64,000 nucleotides of DNA, from contig NZ_JAEMUW010000023.1 of assembly GCF_016598485.1 (NCBI RefSeq), forward strand, positions 1-64,000, given 5' to 3'. Position 1 is the stretch's first letter, and each line of letters begins with the position of its first letter. The stretch comes from Micromonospora coerulea. GTDB taxonomy: Bacteria; Actinomycetota; Actinomycetes; Mycobacteriales; Micromonosporaceae. This document shows, one piece after another, positions 40,088 to 49,058 of the stretch. The notes beneath the pieces are model-generated. The model made no database searches. It had not been told where the DNA came from and saw only the letters and a list, made by a program, of their open reading frames with translations. Position numbers and translations under genes: made by a program.

Positions 40088-40621
40088 TCAGTTGCCAGTG
40101 ACCCAGTTCCAGGCCGTCACGACCCACTCGGTCTGCTGCAGGTAGGCCACGCCCACCCCGGCCAGGAAGAGCGCCGTCACCAGATGCGCGCCCCGGGCAC
40201 TCCGGCGTACCCGGCCGAGCTGCCGCTCCCAGATCAACCGGCCGAGCAGGCGGGAGAGCGCGAAGAGGCCGACGGCGGTGAGCAGGCTCAGCACGAAGGT
40301 CAGCAGCGGGGCGCTCAGGTCACCGCGGCCGGAGATCGCCCAGATGCCCCAGCACACGAAGGCGAAGAGGCCGCCCGCCGCGCTCCACTCGCCGCCCCGG
40401 CGCAGCTGGGCCAGGTGCCAGCTCAGCGGCCGGCGAGGGCCGGAGTCCGCCGACCAGTCGGCCGGGTCGACCGCGGGGAACGGCTCGGTGCGCGGGGTGC
40501 GCGGCTGCCCCACGGACGCCACCCCCCGGCGGTACGGGTCCCGTTGCGTCGGCACCCCGACACCGGGCTGCGGCGGCACCTCCACGGTGCGCTCGGCCCA
40601 CGGCTGTGTCTGGTCCGCCAT
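40088..40621 (-). CDS. Membrane protein, 177 aa
   Basis: ATG 40621 (MADQTQPWAER) is chosen over an upstream frame. The first 80 residues are Pro-rich and cytoplasmic-looking. Three hydrophobic segments follow (WSAAGGLFAFVCWGIWAIS, LLTFVLSLLTAVGLFALSRLLG, GAHLVTALFLAGVGVAYL). No family is recognised. The gene is divergent from the Eis-like acetyltransferase. Confidence 0.7.
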   Translation of the reverse strand: MADQTQPWAERTVEVPPQPGVGVPTQRDPYRRGVASVGQPRTPRTEPFPAVDPADWSADSGPRRPLSWHLAQLRRGGEWSAAGGLFAFVCWGIWAISGRGDLSAPLLTFVLSLLTAVGLFALSRLLGRLIWERQLGRVRRSARGAHLVTALFLAGVGVAYLQQTEWVVTAWNWVTGN

Positions 40622-40719
40622 CTCGTGTCCTCCCCCTGACCGACGCCGGCCACCTTTCCGAGCGTAGCGAGCCGGCAAATGGGTCGCCGACCCCGACCGT
40701 GATGGGTTAGACACATCCG

Positions 40720-41931
40720 ATGACCGATGTGGTGGTACCGGGCGCCGGGGACTTCGACGAGATCGCCGGGCTGCTCGCCCTGGCGTTCCACGGCGGCCTC
40801 GACCAGGAACTCCTGGAGGTCGAGCGGGGAGTCTTCGAGCCCGAGCGTGGCCTGCTCGTCCGCGACGGCGGGACGGCGGTCGCGCACGCCGCCGCGTTCA
40901 CCCGGGAGCTGGCGGTGCCCGGCGCCAGCGTGCCGGCGGCGCACGTGACGATGGTCTCGGTCGCCCCGACCCACCGCCGCCGGGGCCTGCTCACCGGGCT
41001 GATGCGCCGGCAGCTGCGGGAGATCCGGGACGCCGGGCGGGAGCCGATCGCGGTGCTCTGGGCCAGCGAGGGCCGGATCTATCCCCGCTTCGGGTACGGC
41101 CTGGCCGCGCAGCGGCTCACCGTCCGCTGCGACACCGCCGGGCTGCGCCTGCCGGCGTCGGCGGCGGGCACGCTCCGCCTGGACCGTCCGGCCGCGCGAC
41201 AGGCCGAGCTGGCCGAGCTGTACGAGCGGGTCCGCGCCGGCCGCCCCGGCTGGTCGAACCGGGACGAACACTGGTGGCGGTACGTGCTCGCCGACGTGAA
41301 GAGCCTGCGGGAGGGCGCCACCGAGCGCCGGGTGCTGCTGCACGAGGGGCCGGCGGGGGTCGACGGGTACGCGCTGTTCCGGACGAAGGATGCGTGGGAG
41401 CCCACCGGCCCGCGCGGCGAGGTGCGCGTCGACGAGGTCGTCGCCGCCGATCACGACGCGTACCTGGCGCTGTGGCGGCTGCTGCTCACGATCGACCTGA
41501 CCCGGCGGCTGTCCGCCCCGATCGCGGTGGACGAGCCGCTGCTGTGGCTGGTGAACGAGCCGCGGCAGCTCGACGCCCACCTCTCCGACACGCTCTGGGT
41601 ACGGGTGGTCGACGTGCCCGCCGCGCTGGCCGCCCGGCAGTACGCGACCGACCTGGACGTGGTGATCGAAGTCAGCGACGAGCTGCTGCCGGAGAACACC
41701 GGCCGGTGGCGGCTGGTCGGCGGTCCGTCGGGGGCGACCTGCACGGCCAGCACCGGGCCGGCCGGGCTCGCCTGCGACGTGCGCGCCCTCGGCGAGCTGT
41801 ACCTGGGCGGCACCGGTCTCGGGACGCTGGCCGCCGCCGGCCGGGTCCGGGAGCTGGTGCCGGGCACCGTGGCGACCGCCGGACCGGCCTTCGGCTGGCA
41901 CCGGGCCCCGGCTGCCATGGAGGTCTTCTGA
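40720..41931 (+). CDS. eis: Eis-family GNAT N-acetyltransferase
   Basis: The 403-aa length and the three-part structure (two GNAT folds plus a C-terminal sterol-carrier-like domain) match Eis proteins. The acetyl-CoA motif is VSVAPTHRRRGLLTGLMRR (about residues 86-104), and the following ASEGRIYPRFGYG segment is typical. The conserved C-terminal Phe (MEVF) that acts as the catalytic base carboxylate in Eis is present. Eis enzymes acetylate amines, including aminoglycosides at several positions, but many relatives have unknown substrates, so resistance should not be assumed. Confidence 0.88.
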   Translation: MTDVVVPGAGDFDEIAGLLALAFHGGLDQELLEVERGVFEPERGLLVRDGGTAVAHAAAFTRELAVPGASVPAAHVTMVSVAPTHRRRGLLTGLMRRQLREIRDAGREPIAVLWASEGRIYPRFGYGLAAQRLTVRCDTAGLRLPASAAGTLRLDRPAARQAELAELYERVRAGRPGWSNRDEHWWRYVLADVKSLREGATERRVLLHEGPAGVDGYALFRTKDAWEPTGPRGEVRVDEVVAADHDAYLALWRLLLTIDLTRRLSAPIAVDEPLLWLVNEPRQLDAHLSDTLWVRVVDVPAALAARQYATDLDVVIEVSDELLPENTGRWRLVGGPSGATCTASTGPAGLACDVRALGELYLGGTGLGTLAAAGRVRELVPGTVATAGPAFGWHRAPAAMEVF

Positions 41932-42000
41932 CCCGCCGCCGAGGAAGAACCGGCCCCGGCTCGGGGCGGAACGGGCCCGGGAAGGCGGTACGGTCGGCTG

Positions 42001-42333
42001 ATGGGTGATGCGGAGCGACGGCGGCGCCGGCTGCGGCACCACGGCGACGCCGAGAGCGGGTTGCCGGCCCCGGACGGGCCGAGCGCGACGACGGCCGGCG
42101 TGCACGACGAGCCGCCCCGCGGCCGGCGGCCCGGCCCGGCCGTTGAGGAGGGCGAGCGGGGGCTGCGCGGCCTGGTCGGCTCCGGCTCGTCCCAGGTGGG
42201 GGTGACCGCCGCGCTGCGGGCCCGGGACGCCGCCCGGCCGACCGACGCGGACCTGGCCGAGGCCGAGGCCCGCGTGGTGATCGTCCGGCGCAACTGGGTC
42301 CCGCGCGAGGACCTGCCCCGCTCCGGGCGCTGA
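42001..42333 (+). CDS. Hypothetical protein, 110 aa
   Basis: ATG 42001 gives a basic start (MGDAERRRRRLRHHGDAE), a Pro-rich disordered part and a conserved-looking C-terminus (SSQVGVTAALRARDAARPTDADLAEAEARVVIVRRNWVPREDL). Only the last 45 residues look folded. No family is recognised. It converges on rpiB. Confidence 0.6.
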   Translation: MGDAERRRRRLRHHGDAESGLPAPDGPSATTAGVHDEPPRGRRPGPAVEEGERGLRGLVGSGSSQVGVTAALRARDAARPTDADLAEAEARVVIVRRNWVPREDLPRSGR

Positions 42334-42349
42334 GCCCGCCGGCCGGCGG

Positions 42350-42820
42350 TCAGGCCGGCAGGTCGGGGAGCTGGCGGCGCTGCTCGTACGACGCCACCTG
42401 GTCGATCCGGCGGGAGTGCCGGGGGTTGCCGGAGAACGGCGTGGTCAGGAACGCCTCGACCAGGGCGGTCGCCTCGTCGAGGGTGTGCTGGCGGGCACCG
42501 ACCGCGACGATGTTCGCGTCGTTGTGCTCCCGGGCGAGCTGCGCGGTGTCGATGTTCCAGGCCAGCGCCGCGCGGACGCCGGCGACCTTGTTCGCGGCGA
42601 TCTGCTCGCCGTTGCCGGAGCCGCCGATGACCACGCCGAGGCTGCCCGGGTCGTCGACCACGCGGGCGCCGGTGTGCAGGCAGAACGCCGGGTAGTCGTC
42701 GTCCGGGTCGAAGGCGTGCGGGCCGACGTCGACCACCTCGTACCCCTGCGTGGCCAGGTGGTTGGCCAGGTGCACCTTCAACTCGAAACCGGCGTGATCG
42801 GATCCCAGGTAGACGCGCAT
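42350..42820 (-). CDS. rpiB: Ribose-5-phosphate isomerase B
   Basis: RpiB interconverts ribose 5-phosphate and ribulose 5-phosphate in the pentose phosphate pathway. The 156-aa sequence has GSDHAGFELK (from residue 6), the YPAFC segment, GGSGNGEQIAANKVAGVRAAL and HNDANIVAVGARQ. As in the mycobacterial enzyme, the usual active-site Cys of other RpiB proteins is absent and the Glu of NGEQ (about residue 76) is the likely base. ATG 42820 gives the standard N-terminus MRVYLGSDHAG; the upstream frame is non-coding. Confidence 0.95.
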   Translation of the reverse strand: MRVYLGSDHAGFELKVHLANHLATQGYEVVDVGPHAFDPDDDYPAFCLHTGARVVDDPGSLGVVIGGSGNGEQIAANKVAGVRAALAWNIDTAQLAREHNDANIVAVGARQHTLDEATALVEAFLTTPFSGNPRHSRRIDQVASYEQRRQLPDLPA

Positions 42821-42840
42821 ACCGCGCAGTCTGACAGGCC

Positions 42841-42878
42841 CGCCTCCGTGCCGCCGCGCGGGCGGCGGCACGGAGGCG
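42841..42878 (-). terminator. Hairpin terminator after the DUF1015 gene
   Basis: A perfect 17-bp stem (42841-42857 with 42862-42878) and a four-base loop lie 7 bases beyond the DUF1015 stop and before rpiB. Confidence 0.75.
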
Positions 42879-42884
42879 GATTCG

Positions 42885-44093
42885 TCACAGGTTCGCCCGG
42901 GACAGTTCGGCGACGACCAGGCCGCCACGCGCCTTCGGGGTGAACCAGGTGCTCTTGCGCGGCATCTTCTCCCGGGCGAGGTTCACCGCGACGAAGTCGT
43001 CCACCGTGACCGGGGCGATCAGCACGGCCAGCTCGGCCCGGCCGGCGTCGACCTCCCCGGTGAGCCAGCTCGCCGGGTAGTCCCCGCCCACATAGGTGAT
43101 CCGCTTGTCGCCCGGGTCGAGGCCGAGCGCGTCGCGCAGCAGCAGCCGCTCGACCAGGGCGTGGTCCAGGTTCTCCAACCGGCCGCCGGCGACGTGCGGC
43201 AGGGTGACCGCGTACCCCCGGCCGGCGAGGTAGAGGTGGACGGCGCCGCCGGCCGCCGGGACCTCGACCGGGCCGGCGAGCTCGGCGAGCTCCGCACCGG
43301 CGGCGCGGAGCCGGCCGAGCAGCTCGTCGGGGGTCGTGGTCAGCTCGCTGACCAGCCGGTTGTAGGGCTGGATGGCCACCGACGCCGGCGTGGTGATCAC
43401 CGAGAGGAAGCGGGGCAGCCCGCCGGTCTGGGCGGCCAGGCTGCGGTGGTTGCCGTCGGCGACCACCAGCTCGCCGCCACCGGCGAGGGCGGTCAGCGCG
43501 TCCTGCTCCGGGCCCGGACCCAGCAGCCAGATGGCGTGCGTCCGCCCGGACTGGTCGACGTCGGTCGCGGCGGGCACGCCGGCCGACTCGGTCGCCGCCG
43601 CCAGCGCGGCGTGCAGCTCGTCGCCACGCCCGGTCTGCAGCAGCAGTACCGGCGAGAGCAGGTGCCCGAGCGCCTCGGCGAGGGCGACCCGCTCCCGCAC
43701 CTTGGCGATGAAGACGTCCTCGTTGCGGATCACCAGGCCGGGCTCGTCGGCCCGGGTGGAGATCTGGTCGGTGTCGACCATGGCGAAGAGCCCGTACGCG
43801 GATTCCTCGCCCGGCGCGCTGATCCGGTAGAGCACCACGACCTGCTCGGCCGGGGTGTAGCTGCCGTCCGCCTTGGCCTCGGCGAGCCGGGCCACCGCGT
43901 CGGGGAGTGCGTCGAGGAAGGACTTCCCCAGGCTCTCCGGCGCCCGGTGGGGCATCTCGATGCCGAGGGCACTGTGCGGGTTCGCCTCGATGATCGCGGT
44001 GATCTCCGCGTCGTCGGCGAACTCGTCGTAGTTCTGCGCGCCGGTGCCGCCAGTGGTGATCCAGGCCCGGGCGATCGGATGCACGACCGTCAT
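42885..44093 (-). CDS. DUF1015 family protein
   Basis: ATG 44093 (MTVVHPIARAWITTG) gives 402 aa. The DUF1015 pattern is clear: NPHSALGIEMPHR near the N-terminus, LYRISAPGEESAYGLFAMVD, and the highly conserved VADGNHRSLAA motif (about residues 216-226). The C-terminus (NLAREKMPRKSTWFTPKARGGLVVAEL) is the conserved end with its K-ST-F-PK. The family is widespread and cytosolic, with no settled enzymatic role. Confidence 0.88.
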   Translation of the reverse strand: MTVVHPIARAWITTGGTGAQNYDEFADDAEITAIIEANPHSALGIEMPHRAPESLGKSFLDALPDAVARLAEAKADGSYTPAEQVVVLYRISAPGEESAYGLFAMVDTDQISTRADEPGLVIRNEDVFIAKVRERVALAEALGHLLSPVLLLQTGRGDELHAALAAATESAGVPAATDVDQSGRTHAIWLLGPGPEQDALTALAGGGELVVADGNHRSLAAQTGGLPRFLSVITTPASVAIQPYNRLVSELTTTPDELLGRLRAAGAELAELAGPVEVPAAGGAVHLYLAGRGYAVTLPHVAGGRLENLDHALVERLLLRDALGLDPGDKRITYVGGDYPASWLTGEVDAGRAELAVLIAPVTVDDFVAVNLAREKMPRKSTWFTPKARGGLVVAELSRANL

Positions 44094-44169
44094 GCCCACC
44101 GACGCTACCCGCGGCCTCCGGCCCGCCGGACCCGGACCCGGACCGCGTCCACCAGATGAAAGGCGGCGC

Positions 44170-44562
44170 TCAGCCGTTGCGGTCGAGCGGCGCGTGGACG
44201 GTGCGGTGCCGGCCGGACGTCGGGGCGGCACCGGGACGGCGGCCCGGGACGGAGCCGTCCGGGCCGGCCGGGTAGGAGGCCGTCGCGGCGGCGGCGAGCC
44301 GGACGGTGGTCGCGCCGGCCCGGAGCGGACCGGGCGTCCGGGTCGGCAGGCCCGCGTCGGCGGGCGGCGTCATCCGGGAGGTGGCGACCACCCGCGCCAC
44401 GCCCACCACGATCGGCGGGGCCAGCAGGTCGGCCATGTCGGCCGGCAGGGACGGGCGGACGGCGGGCCAGTCGGCCTCGTCCACGGACCAGTACGTCGCA
44501 CCGGGGTCCTCGGTCGCCGTCTCCTGCGGCGCGTCGTCGGACGTATGGCGGTGCTTAGCCAT
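44170..44562 (-). CDS. Hypothetical protein, 130 aa
   Basis: The protein is polar at the N-terminus (MAKHRHTSDDAPQETATEDPGATYWSVDEADWP), has one hydrophobic stretch (MADLLAPPIVVGVARVVATS) and a Pro/Gly/Thr-rich tail. A ribosome binding site (GGAGGCACTCCC) precedes ATG 44562. No family is recognised. Confidence 0.5.
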   Translation of the reverse strand: MAKHRHTSDDAPQETATEDPGATYWSVDEADWPAVRPSLPADMADLLAPPIVVGVARVVATSRMTPPADAGLPTRTPGPLRAGATTVRLAAAATASYPAGPDGSVPGRRPGAAPTSGRHRTVHAPLDRNG

Positions 44563-44627
44563 GGGAGTGCCTCCTCCGAGCTGCCGGACGCGGCCCTGCG
44601 GGCCGTCGGCTGGGACACCCGGTGAAA

Positions 44628-44673
44628 CGAGCCCCGCACCGGCCCGGTGACGCCGGGAACGGTGCGGGGCTCG
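44628..44673 (-). terminator. Hairpin terminator after the mycothiol-dependent reductase gene
   Basis: CGAGCCCCGCACCG (44628-44641) pairs perfectly with 44660-44673, 19 bases beyond the reductase stop. Confidence 0.72.
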
Positions 44674-44691
44674 GGGAATGCCGCCGGCCGG

Positions 44692-45315
44692 TCAGTCGAA
44701 GATCGGCCCCAGCTCCCGGGAGCGCTTCAGCTCGTAGAAGCCGGGGGTGCCGGCGACCAGCAGTACGCCGTCCCAGAGCCGGCCGGCCGCCTCGCCCTTC
44801 GGTGCCGGGGTGATCACCGGGCCGAAGAAGGCGACCTTGCCGCCGTCCGGGCCGGGGGCGTGGATCACCGGGGTGCCCACGTCGGTGCCGACCGGCCGCA
44901 TGCCTGCCTCGTGGCTGGCCCGCAGCGCCTCGTCGTACGCGGGGGACTCGGCGGCGTCGGCGAGCGCCGGGTCCAGCCCGACCTCGGTGAGCGCGCCGAC
45001 CAGCATCTCCCGGGCGAGGGGCTCCTTGCCGAGGTGGATCCGGGTGCCCATGGCGGTGTAGAGCTTCGCCAGCACCTCCGCGCCGTGCGCCTGCTCCACG
45101 GCGATGCAGACCCGCACCGGGCCCCAGCCGCTCTTCATCAGTTCCTGGTACTGCTCGGGCAGGTCCCGGCCCTCGTTGAGCACGGACAGGCTCATCACGT
45201 GGAAACTGATGTCCACGGGCCGGACCTTCTCGACTTCCAGCAGCCAGCGGGACGTGATCCACGCCCACGGGCACAGCGGGTCGAACCACATGTCCACGGC
45301 GACACGTTCGGTCAC
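44692..45315 (-). CDS. DsbA-family mycothiol-dependent reductase (Rv2466c-like)
   Basis: The 207-aa protein is a thioredoxin-fold DsbA-like enzyme with the active site DPLCPWAW (residues 12-19). The CPWA motif, WGPVRVCIAVEQ and GTDVGTPVIHAP match the actinobacterial mycothiol-dependent nitroreductase group, described as using mycothiol/mycoredoxin for reduction and oxidative-stress defence. It has no signal peptide, so it acts in the cytosol. It is divergent from pepN. Nitroreductase activity here is by family resemblance only. Confidence 0.87.
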   Translation of the reverse strand: MTERVAVDMWFDPLCPWAWITSRWLLEVEKVRPVDISFHVMSLSVLNEGRDLPEQYQELMKSGWGPVRVCIAVEQAHGAEVLAKLYTAMGTRIHLGKEPLAREMLVGALTEVGLDPALADAAESPAYDEALRASHEAGMRPVGTDVGTPVIHAPGPDGGKVAFFGPVITPAPKGEAAGRLWDGVLLVAGTPGFYELKRSRELGPIFD

Positions 45316-45525
45316 GGTGAGATCCCTTCACGACAGGTGCGCCGGTGAACCCGGCGCCTCCCCCGATCCTCACCCCGAGCAGCACCGACTGGTACCGGAA
45401 TGAGAGCGTGACCTCAACCACCGAAGGTGTCGGTGCATGGAAGACTCGGACCGGGCCGGCCTTCGCGAGCGGGCCGGAAAGGCCGGGGCCGCCGGGGCGC
45501 GGCGCGAGTGGGATGGAGACGAACA

Positions 45526-48081
45526 GTGCCGGGAGTGCGCAACCTGACCCAGGTCGAGGCCACCGAGCGGGCCCGCCTGCTCGACGTGACCGGGTACGAC
45601 ATCAGCCTTGACCTGTCGAGCGCGGTGCTCGCCGACGGCCGGACGTTCCGCTCGGTGACGGAGGTCCGGTTCCGCTGCGCCGAGCCGGGGGCGACGACCT
45701 TCATCGAGGTGGCCGCCGAGTCGGTACGGTCCGCGACGCTCAACGGCGCGCCCGTCGACGTCTCCGGCTGGTCGGCCGACAAGGGCCTCACGCTGTCCGG
45801 CCTGGACGCGGAGAACACCCTGGTGGTGGACGCCGACTTCGGGTACTCGAACAGCGGGCAGGGCCTGCACCGCACGGTGGACCCGGTCGACGGGGAGACC
45901 TACCTCTACAGCCAGTTCGAGACGGCCGACGCGCAGCGGGTCTTCGCCTGCTTCGACCAGCCCGACCTGAAGAGCGTCTACGCCTGGCACGCCACCGTGC
46001 CGGACCACTGGCGGGTGGTCTCCAACATGCCGGTGCAGCGGGAGGAGCCGGCCGGCGAGGGGCTGAAGACCGTCCACTTCGTGGAGTCGGCGCGGATGAG
46101 CACCTACATCACCGCGCTCTGCGCCGGGCCGTACCACGAGGTGCGGGACAGCCACGACGGGATCGACCTGGGCGTCTTCTGCCGGGCGTCGATGGCGCGC
46201 TACCTCGACTCGGACGACCTGTTCCTGATCACCAAGCAGGGCTTCGACTTCTTCCACGAGCAGTTCGGAGTGCGTTACCCGCTGCCCAAGTACGACCAGC
46301 TCTGGGTGCCGGACTTCAACGCCGGCGCGATGGAGAACTTCGGCTGCGTGACCCACGCCGAGTCGCACTACATCTTCCGCTCGCAGGTCACCGACTTCGA
46401 GTACGAGCAGCGGGCCAACACGATCCTGCACGAGCTGGCGCACATGTGGTTCGGTGACCTGGTCACCATGCGCTGGTGGAACGACCTGTGGCTGAACGAG
46501 TCGTTCGCCGAGTGGGCCAGCCACTGGTGCAACACCCACGCCACCCGGTTCTCCGAGGCGTGGACGACCTTCCTGTCGATCCGGAAGAACTGGGGCTACC
46601 GGCAGGACCAGCTCTCCTCCACCCACCCGGTGTACTGCGAGATGCCGGACCTGGAGGCGGTCGAGGTCAACTTCGACGGCATCACCTACGCCAAGGGCGC
46701 CAGCGTGCTCAAGCAGCTCGTCGCGTACGTCGGCGAGGAGCCGTTCGTGGCCGGGCTGCGGGCGTACTTCGGCAAGCACGCCTGGGGCAACGCCACCTTC
46801 GACGACCTGCTCTCCGAGCTGGAGACGGCCTCCGGCCGGGAACTGCGCAAGTTCGCCGCGCAGTGGCTGGAGACCGCGCAGGTCAACACGCTGCGCCCCG
46901 AGGTGACCATCGGCGCGGACGGCGCCTACGAGCGGGTGCTGGTCCGCCAGGAGGCGCCGGCCGGGCACCCGACGCTGCGCACCCACCGGATCGGGGTGGG
47001 CCTGTACGACCTGACCGACGGCCGGCTGGTCCGCCGGGAGCGGGTCGAGGTGGACGTGACCGGCGAGCAGACCGAGCTGTCGGCGCTGCCGGGCAAGCCG
47101 GCCGCGGACGTGCTGCTGCTCAACGACGACGATCTGACGTACACCAAGCTGCGGCTGGACGAGCGGTCGATGGCGACCGTGGTCCAGCACATCGCCGGCT
47201 TCGAGTCGTCGCTGGCCCGGGCGCTGTGCTGGACCGCCGCCTGGGACATGACCCGCGACGCCGAGCTCGCCGCCCGCGACTACGTCGCGCTGGTGCTCGC
47301 CGGACTGCCCGCCGAGACCGACATCAACCTGGTCACCGCGACCCTGCGGCAGGCGACCACCACGCTCACCTTCTATGCCGACCCGGCGTGGGCGCCGACC
47401 GGCTGGGCCGGGCTGGCCCGGACCGCGAAGGACGCGCTGGCCGCGGCGGAGCCGGGCAGCGGCTTCCAGCTCGCCTGGGCCCGGGCGTACGCCTCCGCGG
47501 CCCGCTCGGCGGAGGACCTGGCGACCCTGCGCGGCTGGCTGAACGGCGGCGAGGTGCCCGCCGGGCTGACGGTGGACACCGAGCTGCGCTGGACGGTGCT
47601 GCAGTCGCTGGTGGCCAACGGTGCCGCCGGGGCCGCCGAGGTGGAGGCCGAGCTGGCCAACGACCGCACCACCAGCGGCGAGCGGGAGGCCGCGTACGCG
47701 CATGCCCTGGTGCCGACCGCGGAGAACAAGGCGACCGTGTGGGCGCAGCTGACCGGCTCGGAGGCGCTGCCGAACTGGCGCAACCGGGCGCTGCTGCAGG
47801 GCTTCACCCACCCGGCGCAGGTGGAGCTCACCGCGCCGTACCGGGACAAGTACTTCGCCGCCGTCGCCCAGGTCTGGGCGCAGCGGGACAGCGAGCCGGC
47901 GCAGGAGTTCGTGCAGCTCGCCTACCCGGCGTACCTGGTCGAGGAGGACACGGTGGCGGCCACCGACGCGTGGCTGGCGCAGGAGGGCCACCCGGCGCCG
48001 CTGCGCCGCCTGGTGGCCGAGGGCCGCGACGGTGTGGTCCGCGCGCTGAAGGCCCGCGCCAGGGACGCCCGGAGCGCCTGA
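45526..48081 (+). CDS. pepN: Aminopeptidase N (M1 family)
   Basis: GTG 45526 (MPGVRNLTQVEATERARLL) follows a GGAGA site; the longer frame adds an Arg/Gly-rich segment not seen in the family. The 851-aa enzyme has the substrate-binding GAMEN motif (about residues 267-271) and the zinc site HELAH ... WLNE (HExxH-x18-E, from about 302). An ERAP1-like C-terminal domain fills the last 350 residues. It removes N-terminal residues from peptides in the cytosol and commonly works downstream of Clp proteolysis. Length is normal for actinobacteria. Confidence 0.95.
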   Translation: MPGVRNLTQVEATERARLLDVTGYDISLDLSSAVLADGRTFRSVTEVRFRCAEPGATTFIEVAAESVRSATLNGAPVDVSGWSADKGLTLSGLDAENTLVVDADFGYSNSGQGLHRTVDPVDGETYLYSQFETADAQRVFACFDQPDLKSVYAWHATVPDHWRVVSNMPVQREEPAGEGLKTVHFVESARMSTYITALCAGPYHEVRDSHDGIDLGVFCRASMARYLDSDDLFLITKQGFDFFHEQFGVRYPLPKYDQLWVPDFNAGAMENFGCVTHAESHYIFRSQVTDFEYEQRANTILHELAHMWFGDLVTMRWWNDLWLNESFAEWASHWCNTHATRFSEAWTTFLSIRKNWGYRQDQLSSTHPVYCEMPDLEAVEVNFDGITYAKGASVLKQLVAYVGEEPFVAGLRAYFGKHAWGNATFDDLLSELETASGRELRKFAAQWLETAQVNTLRPEVTIGADGAYERVLVRQEAPAGHPTLRTHRIGVGLYDLTDGRLVRRERVEVDVTGEQTELSALPGKPAADVLLLNDDDLTYTKLRLDERSMATVVQHIAGFESSLARALCWTAAWDMTRDAELAARDYVALVLAGLPAETDINLVTATLRQATTTLTFYADPAWAPTGWAGLARTAKDALAAAEPGSGFQLAWARAYASAARSAEDLATLRGWLNGGEVPAGLTVDTELRWTVLQSLVANGAAGAAEVEAELANDRTTSGEREAAYAHALVPTAENKATVWAQLTGSEALPNWRNRALLQGFTHPAQVELTAPYRDKYFAAVAQVWAQRDSEPAQEFVQLAYPAYLVEEDTVAATDAWLAQEGHPAPLRRLVAEGRDGVVRALKARARDARSA

Positions 48082-48250
48082 CCGAGCAGTACGCGGCCGG
48101 GGCCGGCGTGGGCGAACGCCCGTGCCGGCCCCGGCCGTCATGGTCGCCATGGGAGGCCTGCTCGGCACCGTGGGGCCGGACGACGCCGTCGAGGTGAGCG
48201 AGCCGTGGCCGATGGGCTCGACCCGAGCATCTGGCCCCGCTGACGACAAG

Positions 48251-48279
48251 GCCCGGCCCGCCGATTCCGGGGGCCGGGC
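48251..48279 (-). terminator. Hairpin terminator of the DUF5130 gene pair
   Basis: GCCCGGCCC (48251-48259) pairs with GGGCCGGGC (48271-48279), about 20 bases beyond the leftward stop. Confidence 0.6.
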
Positions 48280-48299
48280 TCGTGTTCGTCCGGGCGGGC

Positions 48300-48713
48300 T
48301 CAGCCCTTGCCGGCGTGGCTGGCGAGCTGGTCGAGGCCCTGGATGATGCCGCCGGCCAGGTCACCGCCGCCGAAGGACGCCACCATGGAGAGCGCGGCGA
48401 GCTTGGCGTACGTGTCGGGGATCCGCTTGCGCGCGTAGCGGCCGGTGACGATCTCGAGCTGCCGCTGGTTGGGCGACACGGCGATCAGCACCGACTTGTC
48501 CGGCTCGGCGAGCTGCCGGTGCAGCCGCTCGGCATGCTCCCGGATCGGCTCGTCGAGGCCGCCCACGTAGATCGAGAAGACCAGGCCGGTGCCCTGGTCG
48601 GCCAGGCGGAGCGCCTCGTCGATGCGGAGCAGCTGACGGGTCGAGAAGGGCCCGTCCAGCACCTGGGGCGGGGTACCGGTCCCCGTCGTGGCCTGCTTCT
48701 CACCAACGGTCAC
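48300..48713 (-). CDS. DUF5130/TPM-like protein, 137 aa
   Basis: GTG 48713 (MTVGEKQATTGTG) is chosen; it overlaps the upstream gene by 14 bases. The protein reads FSTRQLLRIDEALRLADQGTGLVFSIYVGGLDEPIREHAERLHRQLAEPDKSVLIAVSPNQRQLEIVTGRYARKRIPD, which matches DUF5130, a TPM-like fold in actinobacteria. It has no membrane helix. The function is unknown; the coupled partner is membrane-anchored, so the two may act together. Confidence 0.8.
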   Translation of the reverse strand: MTVGEKQATTGTGTPPQVLDGPFSTRQLLRIDEALRLADQGTGLVFSIYVGGLDEPIREHAERLHRQLAEPDKSVLIAVSPNQRQLEIVTGRYARKRIPDTYAKLAALSMVASFGGGDLAGGIIQGLDQLASHAGKG

Positions 48714-49002
48714 TTGCGCCTCCGGTTCCACCGGCCGGCGCCTCGACGCCGGCCTTCTCAAGCTTGCGGCTGGTCAGCGCCGGCGCCTGCGCGCCCGCGG
48801 CCAGCGCGGTGCCGGCCGAGTCGGCCAGCTGCTCCGGGCGGCCCAGGAACCAGACCGGAGTGAAGTCGAAGGGTCGGCCCGGCCGGTAGCGCTTGGCGCC
48901 GCCACCACCGCCACGGCCGCCGGCGAGTGCCAGTCCGGCGATCACCAGCACCGCGGCCGCCGGGATGCCGACGAAGATCAGCAACGTCTCGGTAACAGAC
49001 AA
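48700..49002 (-). CDS. Small membrane-anchored protein, about 100 aa
   Basis: The start is probably TTG 49002 (MSVTETLLIFVGIPAAAVLVIAGLALAGG), which places the hydrophobic helix at the N-terminus; ATG 49062 would add 20 residues. After a Gly-rich hinge comes a cytoplasmic-type tail with a conserved-looking YRPGRPFDFTPVWFL segment. It overlaps the DUF5130 gene, a pairing seen in actinobacteria. No role is known. Confidence 0.65.
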   Translation of the reverse strand: MSVTETLLIFVGIPAAAVLVIAGLALAGGRGGGGGAKRYRPGRPFDFTPVWFLGRPEQLADSAGTALAAGAQAPALTSRKLEKAGVEAPAGGTGGASDRW

Positions 49003-49058
49003 TCCCAACGCCCCCAGGCGGAAAGAGAGACCAGAGAATTTCCGGGTCGGGTGGACGA

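Noticed and set aside
45370..48249. A 959-codon open frame opposite pepN
   Set aside because: It is the antisense shadow of pepN, with the Val/Arg/Gly/His-rich composition typical of such frames. pepN has all M1 motifs on the other strand.
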